The notes under the pieces are model-generated. The model worked only from the letters and a program-made list of their open reading frames with translations. It was not told where the DNA came from and ran no database searches. Shown piece after piece: positions 15,872 to 23,645 of a stretch of 40,515 bases of DNA; position 1 is the first letter of the stretch; every line of letters begins with the position of its first letter. This DNA comes from Planctomycetota bacterium (GTDB lineage Bacteria; Planctomycetota; Planctomycetia; Isosphaerales; Isosphaeraceae). The stretch spans positions 1-40,515 of the forward strand of contig JAJYWB010000060.1 of the NCBI GenBank assembly GCA_021791715.1, in the 5' to 3' direction. The translations under genes and the position numbers were made by a program.

Positions 15872-16966
15872 TTAGAACATAAGGTTCGAGTCGTCGTCGT
15901 CGTCGCGTTCGGGTTCGGCCATTCCGAGCGCGAGATAAGCCGCGGGGGCTGCGCGGCGGCCGCGTGGGGAACGGACGATGAATTCGCGGCGGAGGAGATA
16001 CGGCTCGATTTCGTCGGTGAGGGTATCGACCGCGATGTTCATTGTGGCGGCGATCGCCTCGACTCCGGTCGGACCGCCGTTGAAGACGCGAGCGAGCGTT
16101 TCGAGGTAGCGTCGATCCTGGCGGTCGAGCCCTTCGACGTCGATCTCTTGCATTTCGAGGGCGCGGCGCGCGACTTCGAGCGTGATGCGACCGTCGGCGC
16201 GCGCCGTGGCGTAATCGCGCACCCAGCGGAGCCTGGCGTTGGCGAGCCGGGGCGTTCCGCGGCTTCTCCGCGCCAGTTCGATCGCGGCCTCGTCGGCGAT
16301 CTCGACGCGGAGTTTGCGGGCGTTCGTGGCGACGATGATCGCGAGATCATCGATATCATAGAATTCGAGATGTTCGTGCATATGAAAACGATCGCGTAAC
16401 GGACCCGAAAGCATACCGCTGCGCGTCGTCGCGCCGATGATCGTGAACCGTTTGAGGGGAAGGTTGATCGACCGCGCGGCGATTCCCTCGCCGAGAACGA
16501 CGTCGACGCGAAAATCCTCCATCACGGGGTAAATGAACTCTTCGACGGCTTTGGGAATGCGGTGGATTTCGTCGATGAAGAGGATCGACCCTTCGGCGGC
16601 GTTGGTGAGGAAGGGCATGACGTCCATTTTTTTATCGAGCGCGGGGCCGCTGGTGACGTTGAGTTCGACGCCGAGTTCGTTGTGCAGGACGTTGGCGAAA
16701 GTCGTTTTACCGAGCCCTGGAGGGCCGTCGAAGAGGATGTGCGGGAGGGGCTCGCCCCGTTTTCGCGCCGCGTCGAGCGCGATCGCGAGTCGTTCGGCGA
16801 CGCGGCGCTGGCCGACGACCTCGGCGAGGGTGCGGGGACGAAGTTTTTCGTCGAGCGGATCGGCGGCGGGGGCTTCGCTCCGACCGTCGTCGACGGATTC
16901 GGGCTCAATGATTTGAGCACGTTCTTTGGTTTGATCGCGATGACCTCGGATCGTCGGTTCTCGCAT
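15872..16966 (-). CDS. ruvB: Holliday junction branch migration ATPase RuvB
   Basis: A 364-residue AAA+ motor that drives branch migration of Holliday junctions with RuvA during recombinational repair. Walker A GPPGLGKTT is at 81-89, Walker B FIDEIHR near 130-136, followed by GATTRSGMLSGPLRDRF carrying sensor and arginine-finger residues, and a C-terminal winged helix (GPTGVEAIAATMN). About 35 N-terminal residues before the conserved DEKLRPRTLAEVVGQ are extra and polar, and the tail is Asp-rich. It lies 38 nt after ruvA, the usual ruvA-ruvB order; ruvC is not in the window. Confidence 0.94.
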   Translation of the reverse strand: MREPTIRGHRDQTKERAQIIEPESVDDGRSEAPAADPLDEKLRPRTLAEVVGQRRVAERLAIALDAARKRGEPLPHILFDGPPGLGKTTFANVLHNELGVELNVTSGPALDKKMDVMPFLTNAAEGSILFIDEIHRIPKAVEEFIYPVMEDFRVDVVLGEGIAARSINLPLKRFTIIGATTRSGMLSGPLRDRFHMHEHLEFYDIDDLAIIVATNARKLRVEIADEAAIELARRSRGTPRLANARLRWVRDYATARADGRITLEVARRALEMQEIDVEGLDRQDRRYLETLARVFNGGPTGVEAIAATMNIAVDTLTDEIEPYLLRREFIVRSPRGRRAAPAAYLALGMAEPERDDDDDSNLMF

Positions 16967-17004
16967 GGCGATTCATCCTCGTCGTCATGAAAATCGGCGT
17001 GGGT

Positions 17005-17658
17005 TTAAGGAATCCGCCGATAAATCGCTTCGATCAAATCGGCGACCGACTTGAATTTTTTCTTGGAGGCGAGCGCGGTATCGATAAGACGGCGGGCGTC
17101 GCTTTCGGAATGGCCGACCGAGCGGAGCGCCTCGTACGTTTCGCGCACGACGTCGGGCTCGGCGGTCGCTTGTACGCCGTTCGCCCGCGCCGGATCGGCG
17201 TGAACCTCGTGCTCGTCTTTCGAGACGATCAGCGCGAACTTGCCGACTTTTCGCCGCAGCTTGGCGACGATCCGCTCGGCGGTCGCCTCGCCGACTCCCG
17301 GAAAAGTTGAAAGCATTTTAACATCTTGATCTTCAATCGCGCGGGCGATTTCGCGGACGGGTCGCACCATGGCGCGGAGCGCCTTTTTCACGCCGACTCC
17401 GTCGACCGAGCAGAAGGTGTCGAAGAACTCGCGGTCGATCGCGTCGAGGAAGCCGACGAGCCGCGGGTTCATGCGGCTCGACATATTATTCCCTTCTAGG
17501 TAGCAAATCGTGAACAGGTCGATCGCCTCGCCGATTCGCGCGGCGAGCCTGCGACGATCGTGATCGGAGACGAGCACGGCGATCTGAAAGGGCGCCACGT
17601 CGAGCGTGATCTCCTCGTCGCCGACCGATCTTAAACAACCGCGAACTTGTGTAATCAC
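17005..17658 (-). CDS. ruvA: Holliday junction DNA-binding protein RuvA
   Basis: A 217-residue protein that tetramerises on four-way junctions and loads RuvB. It starts at GTG 17658 with GGAG a few nt upstream. The N-terminal OB-fold begins MITQVRGCLRS; the two helix-hairpin-helix motifs are VDGVGVKKALRA and FPGVGEATAERIVAKL; and a flexible linker precedes the C-terminal three-helix domain (YEALRSVGHSESDARRLI) that binds RuvB. Divergence from textbook RuvA in the OB-fold is notable, but the arrangement with ruvB leaves little doubt. Confidence 0.9.
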   Translation of the reverse strand: MITQVRGCLRSVGDEEITLDVAPFQIAVLVSDHDRRRLAARIGEAIDLFTICYLEGNNMSSRMNPRLVGFLDAIDREFFDTFCSVDGVGVKKALRAMVRPVREIARAIEDQDVKMLSTFPGVGEATAERIVAKLRRKVGKFALIVSKDEHEVHADPARANGVQATAEPDVVRETYEALRSVGHSESDARRLIDTALASKKKFKSVADLIEAIYRRIP

Positions 17659-18461
17659 CCTTTGCTCCGTCTTATGGGTATTGGAACCCGCGTTTCTGTG
17701 CGGTTTTGTTCACGGATCATGCCACGCCGAGGCTTGAATAGCAAGACGAGGCTCGAATCGAGCGCCCGTGAGGGGGCGTTTCGGGCGCGGGAATTGTCGA
17801 ATCGTCGCGGCGGCGTTTTGTCGGAATCAAGCCTCGGTTCGTCTTCGCTCTGAGAACGTGATCGGCGAGGGGAACTTAAGCGCGACTCGCGCGTCGTATT
17901 TGAGAGACGTTTTCAACCCCAAGCGCGAACGCGCGATCGCGCGATTCGGCGTCGATCGCGCCGCGATCGCCGCTTCGCGAAAGAGCTTCGGCGTGCGATC
18001 ACGGTCGTTCGCGAAGCCGCCGGGTCGGGAAAGCGCTCGGCTTTCGCGGGCTTTCGCGCGTCGGCTTCGGCGCGAAAACGGCGATCGCGTCGTTTTTTTT
18101 CGACCGCGCATAAATCGCGCCGCGCGGCTCTCTCGTTTCAACGAATCCGCGGTTCATGATCCCGCGTCTTTCTCAACGCATGCGCGAAACCGCGCGAAAA
18201 CGCCGAGAAAAAGCCCGATCGCATATCATCCAAAACTTATTTTCGATTAACTAGATTAAGATACAAAATAATTAAGTGGATAATCGCAATATTATTTCAA
18301 TGACTCGTCAGGTTCGATCGAGCGACGATCGGCCGAAAAATCAACGGAAAGCTCGTATCTTCGTCTTCCCGACAAGGATATATTTCGCTAAGAACTTCTT
18401 ACACGGTCGACGGTTCGTCGTCGATCGGACGCAACGTTTCTTTGGTCGAGGGTTGGATACC
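17659..18461. other. Gene-poor spacer upstream of ruvA and the histone-like gene
   Basis: About 800 nt without a supported gene. A 160-codon plus-strand frame (17768-18250) lacks a ribosome binding site and reads as Arg/Ser/Ala-rich noise. It contains a perfect 12-bp palindrome GCGCGATCGCGC (17931-17942) and an AT-rich block at 18238-18295 that may hold the promoter of the histone-like gene. Confidence 0.45.
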
Positions 18462-19136
18462 ATGGCCGTAAAGAAGACAGTGATGAACAAGTCCGCCGGA
18501 TCGGCCGCTCCGTTGAAGGCCGCGGCGACGAAGAAGGCCGCGACCACGAAGGCCGCGACCAAGAAGACGACGAAGAAGGCGACCACGAAAGCCGCTCCCG
18601 CGGCCAAGGCCGCGTCGGTCGTCGCCAAGGGAACGACGATGAAGCAAGCCGCCGCTGCGAAGAAGCCCGCGACGGTCGTCAAAAAGAGCTCGGATTCGAG
18701 CAAAGCCGCCGCTGCGAAGAAGCCCGCGACGGTCGTCAAGAAGAGCGCGGCTTCGAGCAAAGCCGCGGCGACGAAGAAGCCCGCGACGGTCGTCAAGAAG
18801 AGCGCGGCTTCGAGCAAAGCCGCCGCGGTCAAGAATTCAAAACCCGTCGCCAAAGCGTCTTCGATGATGAAGAGCGCGAAGGCGAAAGCGCCCGCCGCGG
18901 TCGTCAAGAAAGCCGCGACGATCAAGGCGCCCAAGCTCAGCCCTCCGCAGGCCGAGATGCTCAAGAAGATTCACGGCGCGGGCGCCGCGGGCTATTTGTG
19001 CGAGAAGAAGGGGGAACAGCGCACGATCACGGCGCTGATGTCTCAGAAGCTCGTCAAAAAGGGCGCCAAGAACAAGGAGAAAAACGCCTTCCACTACACC
19101 GTTTCAAAAATGGGTGTGAAGCATCTTGGCGCCTGA
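18462..19136 (+). CDS. Histone H1-like basic protein with C-terminal globular domain
   Basis: A 224-residue very basic protein. ATG 18462 is chosen because GAGGG lies upstream and the low-complexity composition begins there; an open frame continues up to 18276 without a ribosome site. Residues 1-165 are Lys/Ala/Thr-rich, like bacterial histone H1-like proteins, with three near-identical 19-residue units (AKKPATVVKKS core) starting at residue 63. The last 65 residues (from LSPPQAEMLKKIHG) are different: ordered, with ITALMSQKLVKKG and a hydrophobic C-terminus, possibly a winged-helix-like DNA-binding fold. It probably binds and compacts DNA through the tail. A strong terminator follows. Function is inferred from composition. 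Confidence 0.75.
   Translation: MAVKKTVMNKSAGSAAPLKAAATKKAATTKAATKKTTKKATTKAAPAAKAASVVAKGTTMKQAAAAKKPATVVKKSSDSSKAAAAKKPATVVKKSAASSKAAATKKPATVVKKSAASSKAAAVKNSKPVAKASSMMKSAKAKAPAAVVKKAATIKAPKLSPPQAEMLKKIHGAGAAGYLCEKKGEQRTITALMSQKLVKKGAKNKEKNAFHYTVSKMGVKHLGA
18648..18818 (+). repeat. Three 57-bp in-frame tandem repeats in the histone-like gene
   Basis: Units start at 18648, 18705 and 18762, each 19 codons, nearly identical at the DNA level; a degenerate partial unit follows at 18819. Near identity suggests recent expansion or ongoing unequal recombination, so copy number may vary between strains. Confidence 0.9.
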
Positions 19137-19796
19137 CGATCCGAAGCGATCGATCGACGTATCCCGTTCGATTTTCGCGACCCTTCGGGTCGTTCGATTT
19201 CGAGTTCGGAACCGCCGATCGATCGCCGACTCGTTAACGTCGCTCATAAAAGCCCGTTCCCATTTCTTCAAGGGGCGGGCTTTCTCCTTTTCGAACCGCT
19301 AAACGCGGCGGAGCCGCAATCATACCGACCCGACGCGTAAGCGAGGGTCTTCTGGTAAAATAACGCAGACTTATGATTGATCATTTATTAAGACAATCGC
19401 TTGCGCGTCGGATTCGTGTAATCTCACCTTCCGTTCGCTCGAGAGATGCGCACACGGCGTGTGGAAGATACAGACGAAGACTTTAAACCTCGATGAAAAC
19501 CGGTTTCGACTTCAACCCGCTCATCGCGCATCGGAGCGACGTTCAAACTAAAAAGTAAGCATGTAATTGTAATAAGTACAAATGGTTAATAATTTGTCGG
19601 AAAGCGTTTTCGATCTCTTTTCAAGTTTCTCGTCGCGCCTCTCGACTTTATTCCTCTTCGGCGATATAGTTAATTTCATGGAGTTCGATCGGTTAATCGA
19701 GCTTCGATTCGAGTTCGTCGCACGTTTTCGCGAGCGGGCCGGCGCGGCGGACGCGACGACCGAGCCCGATTCCTCTCAAAGCGAAAGGCGAAGGCC
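19137..19796. other. Intergenic spacer upstream of the SQR-like gene
   Basis: 660 nt with no supported gene. It contains a short perfect hairpin CGACCC-TTC-GGGTCG near 19178-19192, the terminator at 19248-19292 and AT-rich sequence around 19370-19390 and 19555-19605. A 76-codon frame at 19582-19812 overlaps the next gene's start and lacks a good ribosome binding site. Confidence 0.45.
19248..19292 (+). terminator. Rho-independent terminator of the histone-like gene
   Basis: AAAGCCCG (19249-19256) pairs with CGGGCTTT (19276-19283), with an inner CCC/GGG extension, and is followed by CTCCTTTTCG. It is about 110 nt after the histone-like stop. Confidence 0.72.
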
Positions 19797-21251
19797 ATGG
19801 CGCGTTTGTTGATTCTGGGCGCCGGAATCGCGGGGCACACCGCGGCGCTGCACGCCAACCGATTGCTGGGTCGCGAGCACGAAGTCGTCGTCGTTTCGCC
19901 CAACAGTTTGTGGAACTGGATTCCCTCGAACATCTGGGTCGGCGTCGGCGAGATGAAACCCGAGCAGGTTACTTTTCCGCTCAAGCCCGTCTACGACAAG
20001 CTAGGGATTCAGTTTCATCAAGCGAAGGCGACGACGCTTCATCCCGAAGGAGATTCGGAGCGACCTCGACCGTACGTCACGATCGAATCGACCGAACCCG
20101 CGTCGATCGGTCGAATTGAGAATATTGCGTATGATTATTTAATTAATGCGACGGGTCCGCGGCTCAACTTCGAGGCCACGAAAGGGCTTGGCCCCGCGCA
20201 CAACAGCTTTTCGGTTTGCACCGCGACTCACGCCGCGGAAACCTCGGCGGCTTTGGACGAGACCGTCGAGCGGATGAAGAAAGGCGAGAAACAAACGTTT
20301 TTGATCGGCACGGGGCACGGTTCTTGCACGTGTCAGGGCGCGGCGTTTGAATATTTGTTCAACGTCGAATTCGAGCTGCGCCGTCGCGGGGTGCGCGACA
20401 AGGCGCGGATCGTCTGGATTTCCAACGAGCCCGAGTTGGGAGATTTCGGTATGGGGGGGATGTTCATCCGCCGCGGCGGTTACATCACGCACAGCCGGAT
20501 CTTCACCGAATCGCTTTACGCCGAACGCGGGGTCGAATGGATCACGCGGGCCGCGGTGAACGATGTCGATCGCGACGCGGTCGCTTTCGAGACGCTCGAC
20601 GGAGAGCGGTCGTCGATTCAAGCCGATTTCAAAATGTTGCTGCCGTCGTTTTCGGGAGTCGGCCTGAAATCGTTCGATCGATCGGGCGCCGATATTACGG
20701 CTTCGCTCTTCGCTCCGAGCGGTTTTATGTATGTCGACGGCGATTACACGTCGAAGCCGTTCGATCAGTGGCGTCCTTCGGACTGGCCCGAGATGTATCA
20801 AACTCCTCGATATCCGAACATTTATGCGATCGGCATCGCGTTCGCTCCGCCGCATTCGATCACGAGGCCGACGTTCAGTCCTTCCGGGACGCCGATTTAT
20901 CCGACCCCTCCGCGCACCGGAATGCCGACGGGGGTTATGGCGCGCGAGGTTGCTCACGCGATCGTCAATCAAATTCTGGGGCGCGATCGTCCCGCGAAGG
21001 GGGCTTCGCTGGCGCGGATGGGGGCGGCTTGCATCGCATCGACGGGAGTGAGCGCGCTGAAGGGAACCGCAGTCTCGATGATCGTTTACCCGATCGTTCC
21101 CGATTACGAAACTTATCCCGAGACGGGCAGGGATCTCAATTACACCTTCGGCGAGATCGGCCTCGCGGGACACTGGATTAAACACTTGCTCCATTTCGGC
21201 TTTCTTTACAAAGCCAAAGCGAAGCCTTTCTGGACGATGATTCCCGAGTGA
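19797..21251 (+). CDS. Sulfide:quinone oxidoreductase-like FAD flavoprotein
   Basis: A 484-residue FAD-dependent pyridine-nucleotide-disulfide-type oxidoreductase. ILGAGIAGHTAALHA (6-20) is the FAD-binding Rossmann motif; YDYLINATGPRLNF follows; Cys141 in SVCTATHA, Cys177/Cys179 in GHGSCTCQGAAFEY, and a further Cys near 420 are placed like the conserved cysteines of sulfide:quinone reductases. NIYAIGIAF is the second FAD-contacting segment. The C-terminal 60 residues include hydrophobic/amphipathic stretches (GHWIKHLLHFGFLY) suitable for membrane attachment. Oxidation of sulfide or another sulfur or thiol donor with electrons passed to quinone is the likely role. A 48-codon ORF follows after 16 nt. 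Start has AAGG upstream. Confidence 0.82.
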   Translation: MARLLILGAGIAGHTAALHANRLLGREHEVVVVSPNSLWNWIPSNIWVGVGEMKPEQVTFPLKPVYDKLGIQFHQAKATTLHPEGDSERPRPYVTIESTEPASIGRIENIAYDYLINATGPRLNFEATKGLGPAHNSFSVCTATHAAETSAALDETVERMKKGEKQTFLIGTGHGSCTCQGAAFEYLFNVEFELRRRGVRDKARIVWISNEPELGDFGMGGMFIRRGGYITHSRIFTESLYAERGVEWITRAAVNDVDRDAVAFETLDGERSSIQADFKMLLPSFSGVGLKSFDRSGADITASLFAPSGFMYVDGDYTSKPFDQWRPSDWPEMYQTPRYPNIYAIGIAFAPPHSITRPTFSPSGTPIYPTPPRTGMPTGVMAREVAHAIVNQILGRDRPAKGASLARMGAACIASTGVSALKGTAVSMIVYPIVPDYETYPETGRDLNYTFGEIGLAGHWIKHLLHFGFLYKAKAKPFWTMIPE

Positions 21252-21267
21252 AAAGAAGGATATCTTT

Positions 21268-21414
21268 ATGGAATACGATCAATCGATCAAACAAGGGTAT
21301 CGACCTCCCTTGCCGACCGGATTCACCAAGGCGATTCGCACGAATCCGATTTGGCAATTCTTTCGCTTCCTTGTGATCAACTTCAAGATCCTTCGGATGG
21401 TACGAAAACATTGA
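21268..21414 (+). CDS. Small 48-residue partner of the SQR-like flavoprotein
   Basis: A short ORF starting at ATG 21268, with AAGAAGGA (21253-21260) seven nt upstream and immediately after the flavoprotein stop. The N-terminal half is Tyr/Pro-containing and polar (YRPPLPTGFTKAIRTNP); the C-terminal half is aromatic and amphipathic with basic residues (WQFFRFLVINFKILRMVRKH), suited to lie on a membrane. No family is recognised. The strong ribosome binding site, the tight spacing and the non-random composition make it likely real; it might be an anchor or accessory subunit of the enzyme. Confidence 0.7.
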   Translation: MEYDQSIKQGYRPPLPTGFTKAIRTNPIWQFFRFLVINFKILRMVRKH

Positions 21415-21482
21415 GGTGAATATAAAAAATTAATAGAGAAAGATCTGATCGATCGAGGGGCCGACGATTTCGGGAGTAACGA

Positions 21483-21829
21483 CCCCTCCCCGGCCCTCCC
21501 CGCATGCGGAGAGGGAGGAATTTGAAGATGTTGGAATGTATGCCGGGGCGTCATGAGAGTCGCGTTTTTCTTCTCCTTGATTGAACCCCTCCCCGGCCCT
21601 CCCCGCATGCGGAGAGGGAGGAATTTGAAGATGTTGGAATGTATGCCGGGGCGTCATGAGAGTCGCGTTTTTCTTCTCCTTGATTGAACCCCTCCCCGGC
21701 CCTCCCCGCATGCGGAGAGGGAGGAATATAGAAATGTTGGAATGCTTTCTGGTGTATCTCTAAGTTGCGCGTATTTTTCGCTTTGATTGAACCCCTCCCC
21801 GGCCCTCCCCGCATGCGGAGAGGGAGGAA
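21483..21829. repeat. Four 103-bp tandem units with palindromic cores
   Basis: A 38-bp core starting CCCCTCCCCGGCC recurs at 21483, 21586, 21689 and 21792, exactly 103 bp apart. Each core contains the 10-bp palindrome CCGCATGCGG flanked by CCCTC/GAGGG, so each can fold into a stable hairpin. The 65-bp linkers between cores 1-2 and 2-3 are almost identical; the third linker is diverged but of equal length. It lies between convergent genes. It resembles REP/MITE-type palindromic repeats, whose translation in all frames gives false ORFs. It may also act as a bidirectional transcription end. Confidence 0.9.
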
Positions 21830-21873
21830 TATCATTAAGTTGGTTGAAACAATACAGGTTTTGCGTGTTCGCG

Positions 21874-22524
21874 TTACGCGTTCATTTCATGATCGTCGCC
21901 GGTGCGGTAATTTTCGAGCGCGACGACGGCGTCGCTGGTTTCGTCGAGCACTTCAACCTCGCCGCGGGCGAAATCGAAAACCCAGCCGTGGATTTCGAGC
22001 CGGCCCTCCTTCGCGAGTTCGGCGACGCACGGGATCCGCTTGGCGTTCGCCACCTGAACCCTCACGTTCTCGCGAATCGCGGCTTCAAGGAGCGCGTCGC
22101 CGGTTTTATCGCCGTGCTTTTCGGCGACGACTCGGCGCGTCTCCTCGGCGTTCCTCAGCCAGGCGCGAACGATCGGCATATCTTCAAGCGAATCGGGATC
22201 GAGGATCGCTTTCATGGCGCCGCATTCGGTGTGTCCGCAAATGATGATGCTCGTGACCCCCAAAGCCTTGACCGCGTATTCGACCGCGGCGACCGCCTCG
22301 TTCTCTCCCGCCGAGGGATACGGCACGAGGTTGCCGATGCTGCGTTCGACGAACATGAAACCCGCGTCGGTCTGGGTGAACTCGTTGGGAACGACCCTCG
22401 AATCGCAACATGTGATAAATAAATATTTAGGTTTTTGACCGTCGGCGAGCTTGCGAAACAGCTTTCGCTTTTTGGGAAACACAAGTTCACGAAATTTTTT
22501 GTAACCCTGGATCAAATCTTTCAT
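21874..22524 (-). CDS. Beta-carbonic anhydrase
   Basis: A 216-residue zinc enzyme interconverting CO2 and bicarbonate. The beta-class motifs are present: Cys40-Asp41-Ser-Arg43 (CCDSRVVP), His98 and Cys101 in CGHTECGAM; Cys40, His98 and Cys101 should bind zinc and the Asp-Arg pair is the active-site dyad. No signal peptide, so cytoplasmic. The ribosome binding site is AGGAGC before ATG 22524. It begins only 26 nt after the ABC ATPase stop, so it probably belongs to that operon. The tail after about 200 is polar and His/Asp-containing. Confidence 0.93.
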   Translation of the reverse strand: MKDLIQGYKKFRELVFPKKRKLFRKLADGQKPKYLFITCCDSRVVPNEFTQTDAGFMFVERSIGNLVPYPSAGENEAVAAVEYAVKALGVTSIIICGHTECGAMKAILDPDSLEDMPIVRAWLRNAEETRRVVAEKHGDKTGDALLEAAIRENVRVQVANAKRIPCVAELAKEGRLEIHGWVFDFARGEVEVLDETSDAVVALENYRTGDDHEMNA

Positions 22525-22550
22525 ATCAAAGTGCTCCTAAAAGAGTGGAA

Positions 22551-23645
22551 TTAGATCGAGGTCGTCGCGTACCGACCGGGAAGGACGACGACGAATTCGG
22601 ACGGGACGAAAAGGGTGACGACCTGTCCCTCGCGGAGGCCGATCGACCGCGATTGCAGAGCGACCGCCTGGACGGGCCAATCGCCGGGACCTCGCAAAAA
22701 CACGCGGCGCAATTCTCCCTGGAACAATTGTCGTTCGATCGTCGCGGGAAATCGGTTGCAGTTGGGCGGGATCACGTCGCCGATGCCGATCGCCTCGGGT
22801 CTGATCGAAACCGTGACCGTCGCTCCGTCGGCGAGCGGGCCCGCCGCGGCGATTCCCACGAGCCGGCCCAGCGGCGTGCGCGCCACGACCTCGCCGCGCG
22901 CGTCGGTCCCTTCAACCTGACCGTGAAGCAGATTCGTCGGCCCCAAATATTGCGCGACGAACGCGCTTGTGGGACGATTGTAAATTTCGGCGGGCGCGCC
23001 CGTCTGAACGATCCTTCCCAGATCCATCACCGCGACCCGATCGGCGAGCGAGAGCGCCTCCGAAGGGTCGCTCGTTAAGAGCAACGTGGTCGTTTGCAGC
23101 TCAGCCAAAAGCGCGCGCAGTTCATCGCGAAACTCGCCCCGATTTTTGGGATCGACGCGTCCCGTGGGATCGTCGAGGATCAGCAGATCGGGGTCGAGCG
23201 CGATCGCGCGACCGATCGTCGCGCGCACGCGCTGAGATCCGTTTAATTCATGAGGGCGACGATCGGCGATCGATTCGATCCGGAGCGCGGCGAGCGCCTC
23301 GGCGATTCGAGGCTTTCGATCGCGCGCGCCGAGCCCCTTGATCGCGAGAGCGCGGTCGACGTTTTGCGCGACGGTTAAGCGCGGCCAAAGCGAATCCTCC
23401 TGAAACACGAGCCCGACCTTGCGGTCCTTCGGCTTCAACGAATGAATCAATTTTCCATCAATAAAGATCTCGCCATGATCAAGCGTTTCGAGCCCGGCGA
23501 TCAAGCGAGCGAGGGTCGATTTGCCGGCGCCCGACGGTCCAAGGACGATCGTCAGCTCGCCGGGGCGAGCCTCGAGCGACGCTCCGTCGACGACCGCGAC
23601 CCGGTCGAAACGCTTCACGAGTCCATCGAGGGTGAGGCGAATCAT
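22551..23645 (-). CDS. ABC transporter ATP-binding protein with altered catalytic residues
   Basis: A 364-residue importer-type ATPase (PotA/FbpC-like). The start is ATG 23645, with AAGGA upstream, overlapping the preceding gene by ATGA. Walker A GPSGAGKST (36-44) and the Q-loop Gln82 are normal. The signature is LNGSQ (134-138) instead of LSGGQ; the Walker B catalytic Glu is Asp159 (LLILDDP); the switch His is replaced by Ser192 (LLLTSDPSEAL). About 120 C-terminal residues form a TOBE/MOBE-like regulatory domain. The combination predicts slow or altered ATP hydrolysis. The upstream gene is a binding lipoprotein, but no permease is encoded beside them. Confidence 0.82.
   Translation of the reverse strand: MIRLTLDGLVKRFDRVAVVDGASLEARPGELTIVLGPSGAGKSTLARLIAGLETLDHGEIFIDGKLIHSLKPKDRKVGLVFQEDSLWPRLTVAQNVDRALAIKGLGARDRKPRIAEALAALRIESIADRRPHELNGSQRVRATIGRAIALDPDLLILDDPTGRVDPKNRGEFRDELRALLAELQTTTLLLTSDPSEALSLADRVAVMDLGRIVQTGAPAEIYNRPTSAFVAQYLGPTNLLHGQVEGTDARGEVVARTPLGRLVGIAAAGPLADGATVTVSIRPEAIGIGDVIPPNCNRFPATIERQLFQGELRRVFLRGPGDWPVQAVALQSRSIGLREGQVVTLFVPSEFVVVLPGRYATTSI

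Noticed and set aside
17768..18250. 160-codon plus-strand frame upstream of the histone-like gene
   Set aside because: Arg/Ala/Ser-rich, no ribosome binding site, no recognisable motif, and an antisense frame of similar quality overlaps it.
19582..19812. 76-codon frame overlapping the SQR-like start
   Set aside because: Weak start context and overlap with a well-supported start; more likely an untranslated leader.
21483..21829. CRISPR array
   Set aside because: The units are 103 bp, the linkers are near-identical to each other, not unique spacers, and no cas gene is nearby.
21279..21835. Three minus-strand frames with SPHAGRAGEG repeats
   Set aside because: These are translations of the 103-bp palindromic array, not genes.
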